64,000 nt of DNA from Actinomycetes bacterium (GCA_023417775.1 JAEZEJ010000028.1:1-64000); one strand, 5' to 3'. Shown: positions 8,480 to 16,800, counted from the first letter of the stretch. Notes: a model not told the origin generated them from the letters alone. Program-made: numbers and translations.

Positions 8480-9937
8480 TCAGAGGGCGAGGCCGACGTA
8501 CTTGGTCTCGAGGTACTCCTCGATGCCCTCGTCGCCCCCCTCGCGACCGAAGCCCGAGGCCTTCATGCCGCCGAAGGGGGCGGCCGGATTGGACACGACG
8601 CCCTGATTGACGCCGACCATGCCCGTCTCCAACCGCTCGGCGACCAGCATCGCGCGCGACAGGTTCTCGCTGAACAGATAGGACACCAGCCCGTACTCGG
8701 TGTCATTGGCCATCCGCACGGCCTCGTCATCGTCGGCGAAGGTGAAGATCGGCGCGACCGGGCCGAAGATCTCCTCGGACCAGACCGCCGCCTCTCCGGT
8801 CAGCTCGGCCAGCACGGTCGGCGGGTAGAACCAACCGGCCCCCTCCGGGACCTCGCCGCCCGTGAGGACCTGAGCGCCCTTGGCCTTCGCATCGTCGACC
8901 AGCTCGGCGACCTTGTCACGCTGCTTCTCCTCCACGAGGGGGCCGACGTCGACCGACTCGTCCGTGCCGTCGCCGACCGACAGCCCGGCCATCCGCTCGG
9001 CCAGCCGGCGGCCGAACTCGTCGGCCACGGACTCGTGGACGAGGAAGCGGTTGGCCGCAGTGCACGCCTCGCCGAGATTGCGCATCTTGGCGAGCATGGC
9101 GCCCTCGACGGCCTTGTCCAGATCGGCATCCTCGAAGACCAGGAAGGGGGCGTTGCCGCCGAGCTCCATCGAGACCCGGAGGACCCCTTCGGCGCTCTGC
9201 TCGATGAGTGAACGCCCGACCTCGGTGGACCCGGTGAAGGTCAGCTTGCGCAGTCGCGGATCCCGAATGATCGGCTCCATCACATCACCGGTGTGGGAGG
9301 TCGTGACGACATTCAGCACACCGCCGGGCAGTCCGGCCTCCTCCAGCACGGAGGCCAGCCAGAGCATGGTCAGCGGAGTGAGGCTCGCGGGCTTGACGAC
9401 CATGGTGCAGCCGGCGGCGATGGCCGGTCCGATCTTGCGCGTGCCCATCGCGAGCGGGAAGTTCCAGGGGGTGATCATCAGGCACGGACCCACGGGCTGC
9501 TTCATGGTGAGAAGGCGCGTGGCGCCGTTCGGGGCGACCGAGTAGCGGCCGGCGATCCGCACCGACTCCTCGGCGAACCACCGGAAGAACTCGGCTCCGT
9601 AGGCGATCTCGGCCTTCGACTCCTTCAGCGGCTTGCCCATCTCCAGGGTCATCAGCAGGGCGAGCTCGTCCGTGCGCTCGGTGATGAGCTCGAAGGCCTT
9701 GCGCAGGATCTCGCCGCGATCGCGCGGCGGGGTGGCGGCCCAGTCGGCCTGCGCGGCCACGGCAGCGTCGATCGCGGCTCGGCCGTCGGCGACCGAGGCA
9801 TCGGCGACGCGGGTCAGCACGTCCCCGGTGGCGGGGTTCTCGACCGCGAGCGTGGCTCCCTCCGCGGCATCCCGCCAGGATCCGCCGATATAGAGCTGAG
9901 TGGGAGTCGTGGGCAGCGAAACAGTCATATTCGTCAC
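8480..9937 (-). CDS. gabD: NAD(P)-dependent succinate-semialdehyde dehydrogenase
   Basis: A 485-residue aldehyde dehydrogenase. MELGGNAPF carries the general base Glu and NLGEACTAANR carries the catalytic Cys (about residue 292). The TPWNFPLAMGTRKIGPAIAAG segment and C-terminal VNQGVVSNPAAPFGGMKASGFGREGG are those of succinate-semialdehyde dehydrogenases, which feed 4-aminobutyrate carbon into the TCA cycle. The GTG at 9937 is chosen because AGGAGG lies 7 nt upstream; the ATG 9 nt later is too far away. No gabT is nearby, so the physiological aldehyde is inferred. Confidence 0.88.
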   Translation of the reverse strand: MTNMTVSLPTTPTQLYIGGSWRDAAEGATLAVENPATGDVLTRVADASVADGRAAIDAAVAAQADWAATPPRDRGEILRKAFELITERTDELALLMTLEMGKPLKESKAEIAYGAEFFRWFAEESVRIAGRYSVAPNGATRLLTMKQPVGPCLMITPWNFPLAMGTRKIGPAIAAGCTMVVKPASLTPLTMLWLASVLEEAGLPGGVLNVVTTSHTGDVMEPIIRDPRLRKLTFTGSTEVGRSLIEQSAEGVLRVSMELGGNAPFLVFEDADLDKAVEGAMLAKMRNLGEACTAANRFLVHESVADEFGRRLAERMAGLSVGDGTDESVDVGPLVEEKQRDKVAELVDDAKAKGAQVLTGGEVPEGAGWFYPPTVLAELTGEAAVWSEEIFGPVAPIFTFADDDEAVRMANDTEYGLVSYLFSENLSRAMLVAERLETGMVGVNQGVVSNPAAPFGGMKASGFGREGGDEGIEEYLETKYVGLAL

Positions 9938-9954
9938 TGTAAGACCTCCTCGGG

Positions 9955-10333
9955 GGTGGTCGCAGGACGCTCGAGGATCTGTGGGATGCCTGCACCGATA
10001 CCGAGCGGCTCCCCCGCTGGTTCGCACCGGTCGCCGGCGATCTCGAGCTCGACGGGCGCTATCAGATCCACGGCAATGCCAGTGGCACGATCACGGCCTG
10101 CGATTCGCCGAACGGCTTCAGCCTGACCTGGGAGTTCGGCGGTGCCGTCTCCTGGGTCGAGGTCGCGATCGAGGCCGATGGCGATGATCGGGCGCGGCTG
10201 ACGCTCACGCACACCGCCGGCGGCGAGGACCGCTCCTTCTGGGACACCTACGGACCGGGCGCCACCGGCGTGGGTTGGGATCTGTCCCTCTTCTGTCTGG
10301 CGATGCATCTCGCGAACGGGTCCAGCCCGGCCT
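9955..10333 (+). pseudogene. Decayed SRPBCC/AHSA1-like gene, both ends missing
   Basis: Conceptual translation in one frame gives an internal piece of an AHSA1-type SRPBCC protein: TLEDLWDACTDTERLPRWF, then GDLELDGRYQIHGNASGTI, LTWEFGGAVSWVEV and FWDTYGPGATGVGWDL. There is no start codon: the frame opens after a TAA at 9940-9942 and its first recognisable codons are already mid-domain. The 3' end runs into the 60-bp palindromic repeat at 10340 instead of the family C-terminus. The frame itself is undamaged, so the loss is probably recent. Its 5' edge abuts the promoter region of the divergent dehydrogenase. Confidence 0.7.
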
Positions 10334-10339
10334 GGACCC

Positions 10340-10399
10340 AGATTTGCTCCCCATTCGTCAACCGGAGTGCCTTGAGGTTGACGAATGGGGAGCAAATCT
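10340..10399. repeat. 60-bp palindromic repeat, copy 1
   Basis: Perfect 24-bp inverted arms (10340-10363 and 10376-10399, outer ends AGATTTGCTCC / GGAGCAAATCT) around a 12-nt loop. Flanks GGACCC and CGGTTC are shared, inverted, with the copy at 27061-27120. It starts 4 nt past the dedA stop, so it can act as its terminator, and it also ends the SRPBCC pseudogene. Confidence 0.8.
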
Positions 10400-10403
10400 C
10401 GGT

Positions 10404-11084
10404 TCAAGCGGGGCGGTCGCGGCGGTTGCGATAGATCTCGCGGACGCGGACGACCACGAACCAGCAGACGACCACCAGCACCGCCAGGATCACCAGCCGC
10501 TGGAACCAGTCGGCATAGGGCTCGATGCGGTGCCACTGCGCCCCGAGGGAGTAGCCGGCGATGACGAAGATCGAGTTCCAGATCAGGCTGCCGATCGTCG
10601 TGAGCGTGAAGAACAGCCAGAAACGCATCCGTTCCACGCCGGCCGGCAAGGAGATCAGGCTGCGGAAGATCGGCACCATGCGCCCGAAGAACACCGCCTT
10701 GGTGCCGTGCTTGGCGAACCACCGCTCGGTCATCTCGAGGTCGCTGAGCTTGAGCAGCGGCGTGTGCACGAAGACCCATGCCGTGCGGTCGCGCCCGAAG
10801 AGCCGCCCGAGCCAGTACAGCAGGCAGGCGCCGATGACCGAGCCCGCCGTCGTCGCGAAGAGCGCGCCGGCGAGCGAGAAGGTACCCATGCTGGCGGCGA
10901 AACCCGCCATCGGCAGCACGATCTCGCTGGGGATCGGGGGGAAGAGATTGTCGAGACCGACGGCGATCGCCGCGCCGAGCAGGCCGAGGCGATCCATCAG
11001 GTCGACCATGAAACCGGCCAGGCCGTCCACGTCCTCCACGCCCGGAGTGTTCGAGGAGGCCGCCAGCACCGTGCTCAGATTCAC
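10404..11084 (-). CDS. DedA-family membrane protein
   Basis: A 226-residue protein with four to five transmembrane segments. It shows the DedA signatures LDNLFPPIPSEIVLPMAG near the N-terminus and FGRMVPIFRSLISLPAG in the middle. DedA/DTT proteins support membrane lipid recycling (undecaprenyl-phosphate or phospholipid flipping) and envelope stress tolerance. The GTG start lies 6 nt after a TATGCT box and lacks a ribosome binding site, so it appears leaderless. A perfect 24-bp hairpin follows its stop. Confidence 0.9.
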   Translation of the reverse strand: MNLSTVLAASSNTPGVEDVDGLAGFMVDLMDRLGLLGAAIAVGLDNLFPPIPSEIVLPMAGFAASMGTFSLAGALFATTAGSVIGACLLYWLGRLFGRDRTAWVFVHTPLLKLSDLEMTERWFAKHGTKAVFFGRMVPIFRSLISLPAGVERMRFWLFFTLTTIGSLIWNSIFVIAGYSLGAQWHRIEPYADWFQRLVILAVLVVVCWFVVVRVREIYRNRRDRPA

Positions 11085-11090
11085 CTGGCG

Positions 11091-11096
11091 AGCATA
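11091..11096 (-). promoter_or_regulatory. Candidate -10 box, leaderless dedA
   Basis: TATGCT on the minus strand lies 6 nt before the GTG at 11084. Confidence 0.5.
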
Positions 11097-11126
11097 GACA
11101 GGACAGCTGAGAAAGCCGTGAAGACG

Positions 11127-11609
11127 TCAGTCGTCGGCGAGGGCGTCGGCGTAACGCGCGACCGCGGAACCGTACTCCGGGAGGGTCGGCGCGAGGGCAT
11201 GCAGCGCGACCCGCAGCGCCTCGCCGCTGTGTCCCTGATCGTGCAGGGCGAGCGCCAGGAAGGCGTCCCGCGCGCCCCCGACGACCGGCGACGGGGCCAG
11301 CCCGTTCAAGACGCCGATCGCCTCCTCGGATCGACCCAGAGCCCGCAGCGAGCTCGCCAGCTGCACCCAGGCCCGCTGCTCGCGCTCGGGGTCGAGACCA
11401 CCGGCGAGCGCCTGACGGTACAGCGGGACCGCGTCCGAGGGCCGGTCCAGGAAGTCATGGGCCGATGCCAGCTCGTACAGTGCGACCGGATCCCCCTCGG
11501 GCCGACGGGCGACCAGCATCTCCATCATCGTGAGTGTGGCGCTCGGGTTCTCCCGCTCCGCCATCGCCCAGAACTCGGTGACCTCACGCTCCCAGCTGTC
11601 CACGCCCAT
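11127..11609 (-). CDS. Tetratricopeptide-repeat protein
   Basis: A 160-residue, entirely helical protein with two to three TPR-like pairs (for example ALYELASAHDFLDRPSDAVPLYRQAL and AWVQLASSLRALGRSEEAIGVLNGL). It resembles the small 'TPR_5' proteins common in Gram-positives, presumed protein-protein adaptors. The ATG at 11609 (MGVDSWEREVTEFWA) is preferred because family members begin near this tryptophan; a GTG 12 codons upstream (11645) is possible. It has no clear partner. Confidence 0.72.
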   Translation of the reverse strand: MGVDSWEREVTEFWAMAERENPSATLTMMEMLVARRPEGDPVALYELASAHDFLDRPSDAVPLYRQALAGGLDPEREQRAWVQLASSLRALGRSEEAIGVLNGLAPSPVVGGARDAFLALALHDQGHSGEALRVALHALAPTLPEYGSAVARYADALADD

Positions 11610-11731
11610 GGAGATATCGTGGCGCAGCCGGTGGCACTCCGCCACTGAAGGCCGGGCTCCGGGACTGCCCTGAACGGCCCCTGAGATACCCCGTAATCGC
11701 CTGTCTTGCCAGGAGATGATCGCTCACGCTG

Positions 11732-13234
11732 ATGGATATGCGTATCTCGGTGAAGTTCCTCATCGGCCTGCTCCTCGCCGCCGTCGTCACGGTCGGCGCC
11801 TTCGCCGCGTGGGTCGTCATCGCCTTCACCCAGGCCCCACTCGACACGGTCGGCGAGGTCGACTTCGACCGCCCCGTGACGATCCCGCCGCTGGCCGACT
11901 CGCGGATGGAGGACGGAGTCCGCCACTTCGACCTGCGGCTGCAGAGCGGGATGACCGATCTGGGAGCCGACCAGCCGACTCCCACCTGGGGTGTCAACGG
12001 CGCGATGCTCGGTCCGACCCTGCGCGCCGAGCGCGGCGAGACGGTCGCGATGCGGGTCCGCAACGAACTGCCGGAGACGTCGACCCTGCACTGGCACGGC
12101 ATGCACCTGCCGGCCGAGATGGACGGCGGACCCCATCAGGTCGTCGAGCCGAACCAGACCTGGACACCGACCTGGACGATCGACCAGCCGGCGGCGACGC
12201 TCTGGTACCACCCGCATCTGCACGGGGCGACCGCCGACCACGTCTACCGCGGGCTCGCCGGGATGTTCATCCTCGACGACCCGCAGGAGGCGGCACTCGA
12301 TCTGCCACGCGACTACGGCGTCGATGATCTTCCGCTGATCGTGCAGGACAAGAACCTGGACGACTCCGGGAAACTGGACATGAGCGAGTCCTTCTTCGGC
12401 TCCGCCGGAGTGATCGGCGAGACGGTGCTCGTCAACGGCACGCCCGACCCCTATGCCGAGGTGACGACGGAGGCGGTGCGGTTGCGACTCCTCAACGGCT
12501 CGAATGCGCGGCCGTTTACCTTCGCCTTCGCCGACGAGCGAGATATCGATCTGATCGCCACCGACGGCGGACTGCTGGAGGCGCCGGTCACGATGGACTC
12601 GCTGCAGCTCTCCCCCGGCGAGCGCGCGGAGATCGTCGTGCGCTTCGAGCCGGGTGAGGACGTGGTGCTGCGCAGCGAGCCCAGCGACACGCGCAATACC
12701 TTCGCCGGCGGACAGGACCGCCTCGACCTGATCGAGTTCCGCGCCGACTCCCGGCTGACCCCCTCGCCTCCGCTACCGCAGCGACTGGCCGAGGTGCCGC
12801 GGCTCGACCCCGCGGACGCCACGCAGGAGCGGTCCTTCCGCCTCGCCGACTCCACCATCAACGGCAGGGAGATGGACATGGAGCGCGTCGACGAGGTGGT
12901 CGACGCCGGGGCCACGGAGATCTGGACCGTCACCAATACCGATGCCGGTTCGCACAACTTCCACGTCCACGACGTGCAGTTCCAGGTGCTCGACATCGAC
13001 GGCCGCGAGCCACCCGCGCATCTACGCGGCTGGAAGGACACCGTATGGCTGCGACCGAGCGAACCGGTGCGGCTGATCATGAGGTTCGGACACCACACCA
13101 GCACCGAGTGGCCCTATATGTTCCACTGCCACACGCTGCGGCACGAGGACGACGGCATGATGGGACAGTTCATGGTGGTCGAGCCGGGCGAGTCGCCCGG
13201 AGAGATCCCGGGTGCGGGCGGCCACGAGCATTGA
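11732..13234 (+). CDS. Secreted or membrane-anchored multicopper oxidase (CueO-like)
   Basis: A 500-residue oxidase with an N-terminal hydrophobic anchor or signal (about residues 8-30). All four copper motifs are present: HWHGMH (about 120), WYHPHLHG (about 159-166), FHVHDVQF and the C-terminal MFHCHTLRHED (about 462-472), which supplies the type 1 Cys-His and trinuclear ligands. Likely oxidises Cu(I) or other substrates outside the membrane. It is not adjacent to the copper cluster at 17.7-20.8 kb but could serve the same homeostasis. The C-terminal GAGGHEH tail is His-rich. Confidence 0.92.
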   Translation: MDMRISVKFLIGLLLAAVVTVGAFAAWVVIAFTQAPLDTVGEVDFDRPVTIPPLADSRMEDGVRHFDLRLQSGMTDLGADQPTPTWGVNGAMLGPTLRAERGETVAMRVRNELPETSTLHWHGMHLPAEMDGGPHQVVEPNQTWTPTWTIDQPAATLWYHPHLHGATADHVYRGLAGMFILDDPQEAALDLPRDYGVDDLPLIVQDKNLDDSGKLDMSESFFGSAGVIGETVLVNGTPDPYAEVTTEAVRLRLLNGSNARPFTFAFADERDIDLIATDGGLLEAPVTMDSLQLSPGERAEIVVRFEPGEDVVLRSEPSDTRNTFAGGQDRLDLIEFRADSRLTPSPPLPQRLAEVPRLDPADATQERSFRLADSTINGREMDMERVDEVVDAGATEIWTVTNTDAGSHNFHVHDVQFQVLDIDGREPPAHLRGWKDTVWLRPSEPVRLIMRFGHHTSTEWPYMFHCHTLRHEDDGMMGQFMVVEPGESPGEIPGAGGHEH

Positions 13235-13237
13235 CGC

Positions 13238-13411
13238 TCAGACGAGGGCGGCGATCTCCTCCAGATCGGCGAAATCGCACCAGGGGCACTCGACTCCCAG
13301 ATGGTCCGCGCTGAGCGTGTCGAAAAGCGCCCCACCGCGCTCGCACCAGGGGCAGCGCGCGGCCTCTCCGGCCGTCTCGAGGATCTCGATCGTCAGCATC
13401 GCGTTCGTCAT
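13238..13411 (-). CDS. Small double-CPWC putative zinc-ribbon protein
   Basis: A 57-residue protein with two CPWC knuckles (residues 20-23 and 42-45) spaced like a zinc ribbon, and an acidic hydrophobic C-terminus (FADLEEIAALV). The start is firm: AGGAGG lies 5 nt before the ATG. It is unrecognised by name and probably cytosolic, binding zinc through four cysteines. Its stop lies 4 nt past the stop of the convergent multicopper oxidase, so metal biology is only a guess from position. Confidence 0.72.
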   Translation of the reverse strand: MTNAMLTIEILETAGEAARCPWCERGGALFDTLSADHLGVECPWCDFADLEEIAALV

Positions 13412-13512
13412 GGTGACCTCCTGATCTCAGCCTAGGAGCGACCACCGACAGAACCGCGACGACGGGACGCGTGTCGGGTTCCGATGAGCACGGCGCGCCG
13501 ATCGCGCCCACA

Positions 13513-14226
13513 ATGTTCCCCATGTCCCGCGCACCGGCCAGTGAACCCGTTCGCGCCTACACGAGTCTCACCATCGCCCTGATCGTCACCGTCGCGAGCT
13601 TCGTGGCCGCCTCGGTCGCCGGGGTGATGCCATCGGACGGAGCCCTGCGGCTGATCAGCACCTATGTCGTGTTCTGGCCGCTGAACGTGTTGATCTACCT
13701 CGTGTGGACCCACCGGTCCTACGCGCGCCTGGATCCGGCGCAGCTGCGGCGGGTGGGACGCCGCGATCGCCGCCATCTGCGGAGCCGTGTCGGGCGGTTC
13801 TTCTACTCGGGGGGCGCGGCCAACTCGACCATATCGGCCGCCATCGTCTCGGTCGTGGTGATGGTGATCCTCGCGCAACGGCCTGAAGTCCGTGGAGATC
13901 CGCTCTACATCGGGCTGGGACTGCTGACCGTGGCCAGCTCGTGGGCCCTGATGGCGTACTCCTTCGCCCAGGAGTACCTCTACCTCGACGCTGACGGGGG
14001 CGACGGCGCACCCGCGGTGGAGTTCGACTTCGAGGAGCGGCCGCGATTCGGCGACTACCTCACCCTCGCGGTACTGCTGTCGACGATGGCCGCCACCGTA
14101 TCGGCGAGCATCCGCACCCGCGAGGCGTGGCGGCTGGTGCGCGTCAACGTGCTGCTGGCTTTCGCCTTCAATTCCGTCATCGTCGCGATGATGGTCTCGC
14201 TGCTCTTCGGCGGCCTGATCGACTAA
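13513..14226 (+). CDS. DUF1345 domain-containing membrane protein
   Basis: A 237-residue protein with about five transmembrane segments, the conserved TYVVFWPLNVLIYLVWTHRSY and RFFYSGGAANSTIS region, and a C-terminal helix pair ending in NSVIVAMMVSLLFGGLID, as in DUF1345 proteins (function unknown). The start is uncertain: the ATG at 13513 is used, with ATG 13522 and GTG 13471 in the same frame. No clear ribosome binding site is seen. Confidence 0.75.
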   Translation: MFPMSRAPASEPVRAYTSLTIALIVTVASFVAASVAGVMPSDGALRLISTYVVFWPLNVLIYLVWTHRSYARLDPAQLRRVGRRDRRHLRSRVGRFFYSGGAANSTISAAIVSVVVMVILAQRPEVRGDPLYIGLGLLTVASSWALMAYSFAQEYLYLDADGGDGAPAVEFDFEERPRFGDYLTLAVLLSTMAATVSASIRTREAWRLVRVNVLLAFAFNSVIVAMMVSLLFGGLID

Positions 14227-14275
14227 CCCTCTGCCGTGGTGCGTACGCCGCTCGAGAGGCGGGACTGGGGGTTCC

Positions 14276-14934
14276 TCAGCCGGCGGAGGACGGATCGAGC
14301 TCGGTGCAGATGCATGCCTCATTGCCCTCGGCATCGGCGAGAACCCACCAGCTCGGCGCGAAGCGATCGGTCACCAGCGTGCCGCCGGCCTCGACGACCG
14401 CGCCCACCCGTTGCTCGGCGACATCCACCGGCACCAGCACGTCGAGATGGAGGCGGTTGCGCTGCGGCCGCGGCTCGTCCATCCGCTGGAACCACACCGC
14501 CGGGAGATGCCATCGGGATCGACCAGGTCCCCGTCGGACTCGTCGTAGCCCAAGGCGGCCTTCCAGAAGGGCCGGATCGCGTCGGCGTCCAGTGTGTCGA
14601 TCGCGATGGTCACCCGGCGCGGTGCCGCCGGCTCCCCCTCGAGCCCGAGTTCATCGGCGATCGCGGAGATGCGCGCCGCGAGGGCGGTGTCGCGCTCGGT
14701 CAGCGCGCCGACATCGTGCGAGACCAGCGCGACGTGGACACGGCCGTAGCGCAGATCGAGATCGGGATGGTGCTCGGCCTCCTCGGCCACATCGGCGACC
14801 CGGGTGACCAGGCCCAGGCCGGTCACGAAGTCGCCGGTGGCGAAGGTCGCCCGCAGGACACCCTCCACGACCCGCCAATGACGCGGGTCGACCTGATCCG
14901 TCACCTCGGCGAGAGACAGCGAGGAAGCACTCAT
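14276..14934 (-). pseudogene. Frameshifted pterin-4a-carbinolamine dehydratase/VOC fusion
   Basis: Two overlapping frames make one protein. The 5' part (from MSASSLSLAEVTDQV) has the pterin dehydratase core with HHPDLDLRYGRVHVAL, then begins a VOC domain (VTIAIDTLDADAIRPFWKAALGY). The VOC domain continues in another frame as VWFQRMDEPRPQRNRLHLDVLV through to DPSSAG. The switch lies at a C-run near 14504-14510, where one extra C would restore ISPAVWFQ. The intact fusion would be about 219 residues, matching known actinobacterial dehydratase/VOC proteins. It is either a real one-base deletion or an assembly error. Confidence 0.78.
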
Positions 14935-14944
14935 GGTTCGAGGG

Positions 14945-15003
14945 TCACATGGATCGCGGCAGGTCGCTCGGCGCCGTCAGTACGTGAGGATCCGCTGTTA
15001 CAG
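14945..15003 (-). repeat. 59-bp direct repeat, distal copy (A)
   Basis: Matches 15374-15432 at 57 of 59 positions. It is an orphan 3' end of the GNAT gene: the same reading frame ends in ILTY-stop, but an earlier TAA interrupts it. Boundary of a 429-bp repeat-to-repeat unit. Confidence 0.85.
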
Positions 15004-15138
15004 GACACGGCAGCGGTCTTTGACCCTCGACTCCTCCATGTGATCAGCATCCATTGAATCCTCGATCTGGGTAAGCGCATCACAACGGCAAACGGACAAC
15101 GGGTGAAGGGGGTCGGCTTGGTCAGCCAGTCCGGGAAG

Positions 15139-15318
15139 TCACGTACGAGCTCGCACCAGCCGCAGAGTGGAGACCACGGCTACTGTCACGAACACCACGA
15201 AGAGGACGAGAAGCTCGGCGGGTCCGATCCGCTGGCCGAAAGCGCTGAGAATGACGAGGAACCCGACGACCAGTGCCACATACAGTAGCGCCAGACGCTG
15301 CAACGTTTTCATATCCAT
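15139..15318 (-). CDS. Small membrane protein in a repeat-bounded insertion
   Basis: A 59-residue protein: a short charged start (MDMKTLQRL), two hydrophobic segments (about 10-28 and 34-50) joined by GQRIGPAE, and a basic tail RLVRART. A purine-rich AAAGAAAGAG precedes the ATG. Composition is clearly lower in GC than its neighbours around the start (AT-rich 15301-15365). It is the only gene between the 59-bp direct repeats, so it is likely acquired. It resembles small actinobacterial two-helix proteins of unknown role. Confidence 0.6.
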   Translation of the reverse strand: MDMKTLQRLALLYVALVVGFLVILSAFGQRIGPAELLVLFVVFVTVAVVSTLRLVRART

Positions 15319-15373
15319 TGCTCTTTCTTTAGGAGGCTCCGTCAGTGTAAAACCGAAAACCGTCACGGATTCC

Positions 15374-15432
15374 TCACATGGATCGCGGCAGGTCGCTCGG
15401 CGCCGTCAGTGCGTGAGGATCCGCTGATACAG
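15374..15432 (-). repeat. 59-bp direct repeat, gene-proximal copy (B)
   Basis: Covers the last 9 codons of the GNAT gene and 32 bp beyond its stop. The two mismatches to copy A fall in the coding part. Confidence 0.85.
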
Positions 15433-15948
15433 CACGTGATCCTGCCAGCGCCCGGCGATGTGCAGGTACTCCGGCGCGACGCCGAATCGCACGAAGCCGT
15501 TGCGTTCGAGCACCCGCTGCGAGCGCACATTCTCCACCAGCGTCCCGGCCTGCAGCCGATGCAGTCCGAGCGGTCCCCGCGCGAAGTCGATCACCCGCGC
15601 CAGCGCTCGCGACATCAGGCCCCGGCTCTGAAACCGCGCGTCCGTCCAATAACCGACGTGACCATTCTGAAAGGCGCCGAGGACGATGTCGTTGAGATTG
15701 ATCGTCCCGACGACATGATCGTCGTGCGAGAGCACGAGCGGCAGCTGGGTGCCCTGGGCCACCGCGGTGAGCATGCGCTCGATGCGGTCGAGCTGGCCAT
15801 CGACGGTGAAGTATTCCGGTGGCCGTGACGGCTCCCAGGGTGCGAGATGCTCGCGATTGCGGACGAGTGCCGCGGCGAGCGCCGGCGCGTCGTCGGGCTC
15901 GAGCACGCGGAGGACGACACCGTCCTGGAGGGCCATGGGGAACCTCAT
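15406..15948 (-). CDS. RimJ/RimL-like GNAT acetyltransferase
   Basis: A 180-residue enzyme of the ribosomal-protein alanine acetyltransferase type. It reads VLRVLEPDDAPALAAAL, VGTINLNDIVLGAFQNGHVGYWTDARFQSRGLMSRALARVIDFA (acetyl-CoA motif A) and VENVRSQRVLERNGFVRFG (motif B), ending in WQDHVLYQRILTH. A TACACT box 6 nt before the ATG suggests leaderless expression. Its 3' end is duplicated 429 bp away (14945-15003), as would be left by insertion into the gene end. Confidence 0.86.
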   Translation of the reverse strand: MRFPMALQDGVVLRVLEPDDAPALAAALVRNREHLAPWEPSRPPEYFTVDGQLDRIERMLTAVAQGTQLPLVLSHDDHVVGTINLNDIVLGAFQNGHVGYWTDARFQSRGLMSRALARVIDFARGPLGLHRLQAGTLVENVRSQRVLERNGFVRFGVAPEYLHIAGRWQDHVLYQRILTH

Positions 15949-15954
15949 GGGCCG

Positions 15955-15960
15955 AGTGTA
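15955..15960 (-). promoter_or_regulatory. Candidate -10 box, leaderless GNAT gene
   Basis: TACACT on the minus strand lies 6 nt before the ATG at 15948. Confidence 0.5.
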
Positions 15961-15984
15961 GGACGCAGACGCCCCGGCCCCGGC

Positions 15985-16722
15985 CTATTCGTGACGCTGG
16001 TGCCGGACGACGCCGTCGCGGCCGCCGAGCCTCGAGACCTCGTCGTGCAGCCGGGCCATGGTGCGGTCGAGATGGTCGGCCACCACCGCGGCCTGGTGCA
16101 GCTCATCGCGCAGGCGCTCGGGGATCTCGCCCTCGTACTTGTAGTAGATCTTGTGCTCGAGGCTCGCCCAGAAGTCCATCGCGATGGTGCGGATCTGCAC
16201 CTCGACATAGACCTGCTCGGTGTGATCGGACAGGTAGACCGGGGTCTGCACGATGAGATGCAGACTCTGATAGCCGTTGTCCTTCGGCTCGACGATGTAG
16301 TCCTTGACCTCGATCACGGTCACATCGGGCTGACTGGTCAGCATGTCGGCGATCCAGTAGGCATCGGCCACGAAGGCGCAGGTGATCCGCACCCCGGCGA
16401 TGTCGCGGATGTGCTCGCCGACCTGTTCCAGATCCCGTGGGCTGCCCGTGCGCTCGATCTTGTCCAGCAGGCTGTCCATCGACTTCAGCCGCGTCCGCAC
16501 ATGCTCGATCGGGCTGTACTCGTGCGTGTGCTCGAACTCCTCGCGGAGGATGTTGATCTTGGTCTCGAGCTGGTCGATCGCGAACTGGTACTTGAGCTGG
16601 AAGGCCACCAGGCGGTTCTGGAGCTCCTTGAGCGCCATCCGCGAGTCACCGGCGATACGGTCCGGAATCGCGCGGAGATCGGGCAACGTCTCGGAGAGAC
16701 GCTCGAACTCTGATTCGCTCAC
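15985..16722 (-). CDS. Small alarmone synthetase (RelA/SpoT synthetase domain)
   Basis: A 245-residue single-domain (p)ppGpp synthetase. It has HVRTRLKSMDSLLDKI, DIAGVRITCAF (the RIxG region), VEPKDNGYQSLHLIV (G-loop) and YVEVQIRTIAMDFWASLEHKIYYK (catalytic Glu and the conserved EIQIRT-like motif). No hydrolase, TGS or ACT domain is present. It transfers pyrophosphate from ATP to GDP or GTP as a stress signal. It starts at a GTG 3 nt after AAGGACACC. The call is firm; the SAS subgroup is not assigned. Confidence 0.9.
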   Translation of the reverse strand: MSESEFERLSETLPDLRAIPDRIAGDSRMALKELQNRLVAFQLKYQFAIDQLETKINILREEFEHTHEYSPIEHVRTRLKSMDSLLDKIERTGSPRDLEQVGEHIRDIAGVRITCAFVADAYWIADMLTSQPDVTVIEVKDYIVEPKDNGYQSLHLIVQTPVYLSDHTEQVYVEVQIRTIAMDFWASLEHKIYYKYEGEIPERLRDELHQAAVVADHLDRTMARLHDEVSRLGGRDGVVRHQRHE

Positions 16723-16800
16723 GGTGTCCTTCTGGCAGTCGGCCGGCGACGCGGCGGCGGTGTCACGACGAGCCTAACCAGGGCGGGCAACGTCCGCTCG

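Noticed and set aside
10275..11648. 457-codon rightward frame across dedA and the TPR gene
   Set aside because: Shadow frame; dedA motifs and starts on the other strand are convincing.
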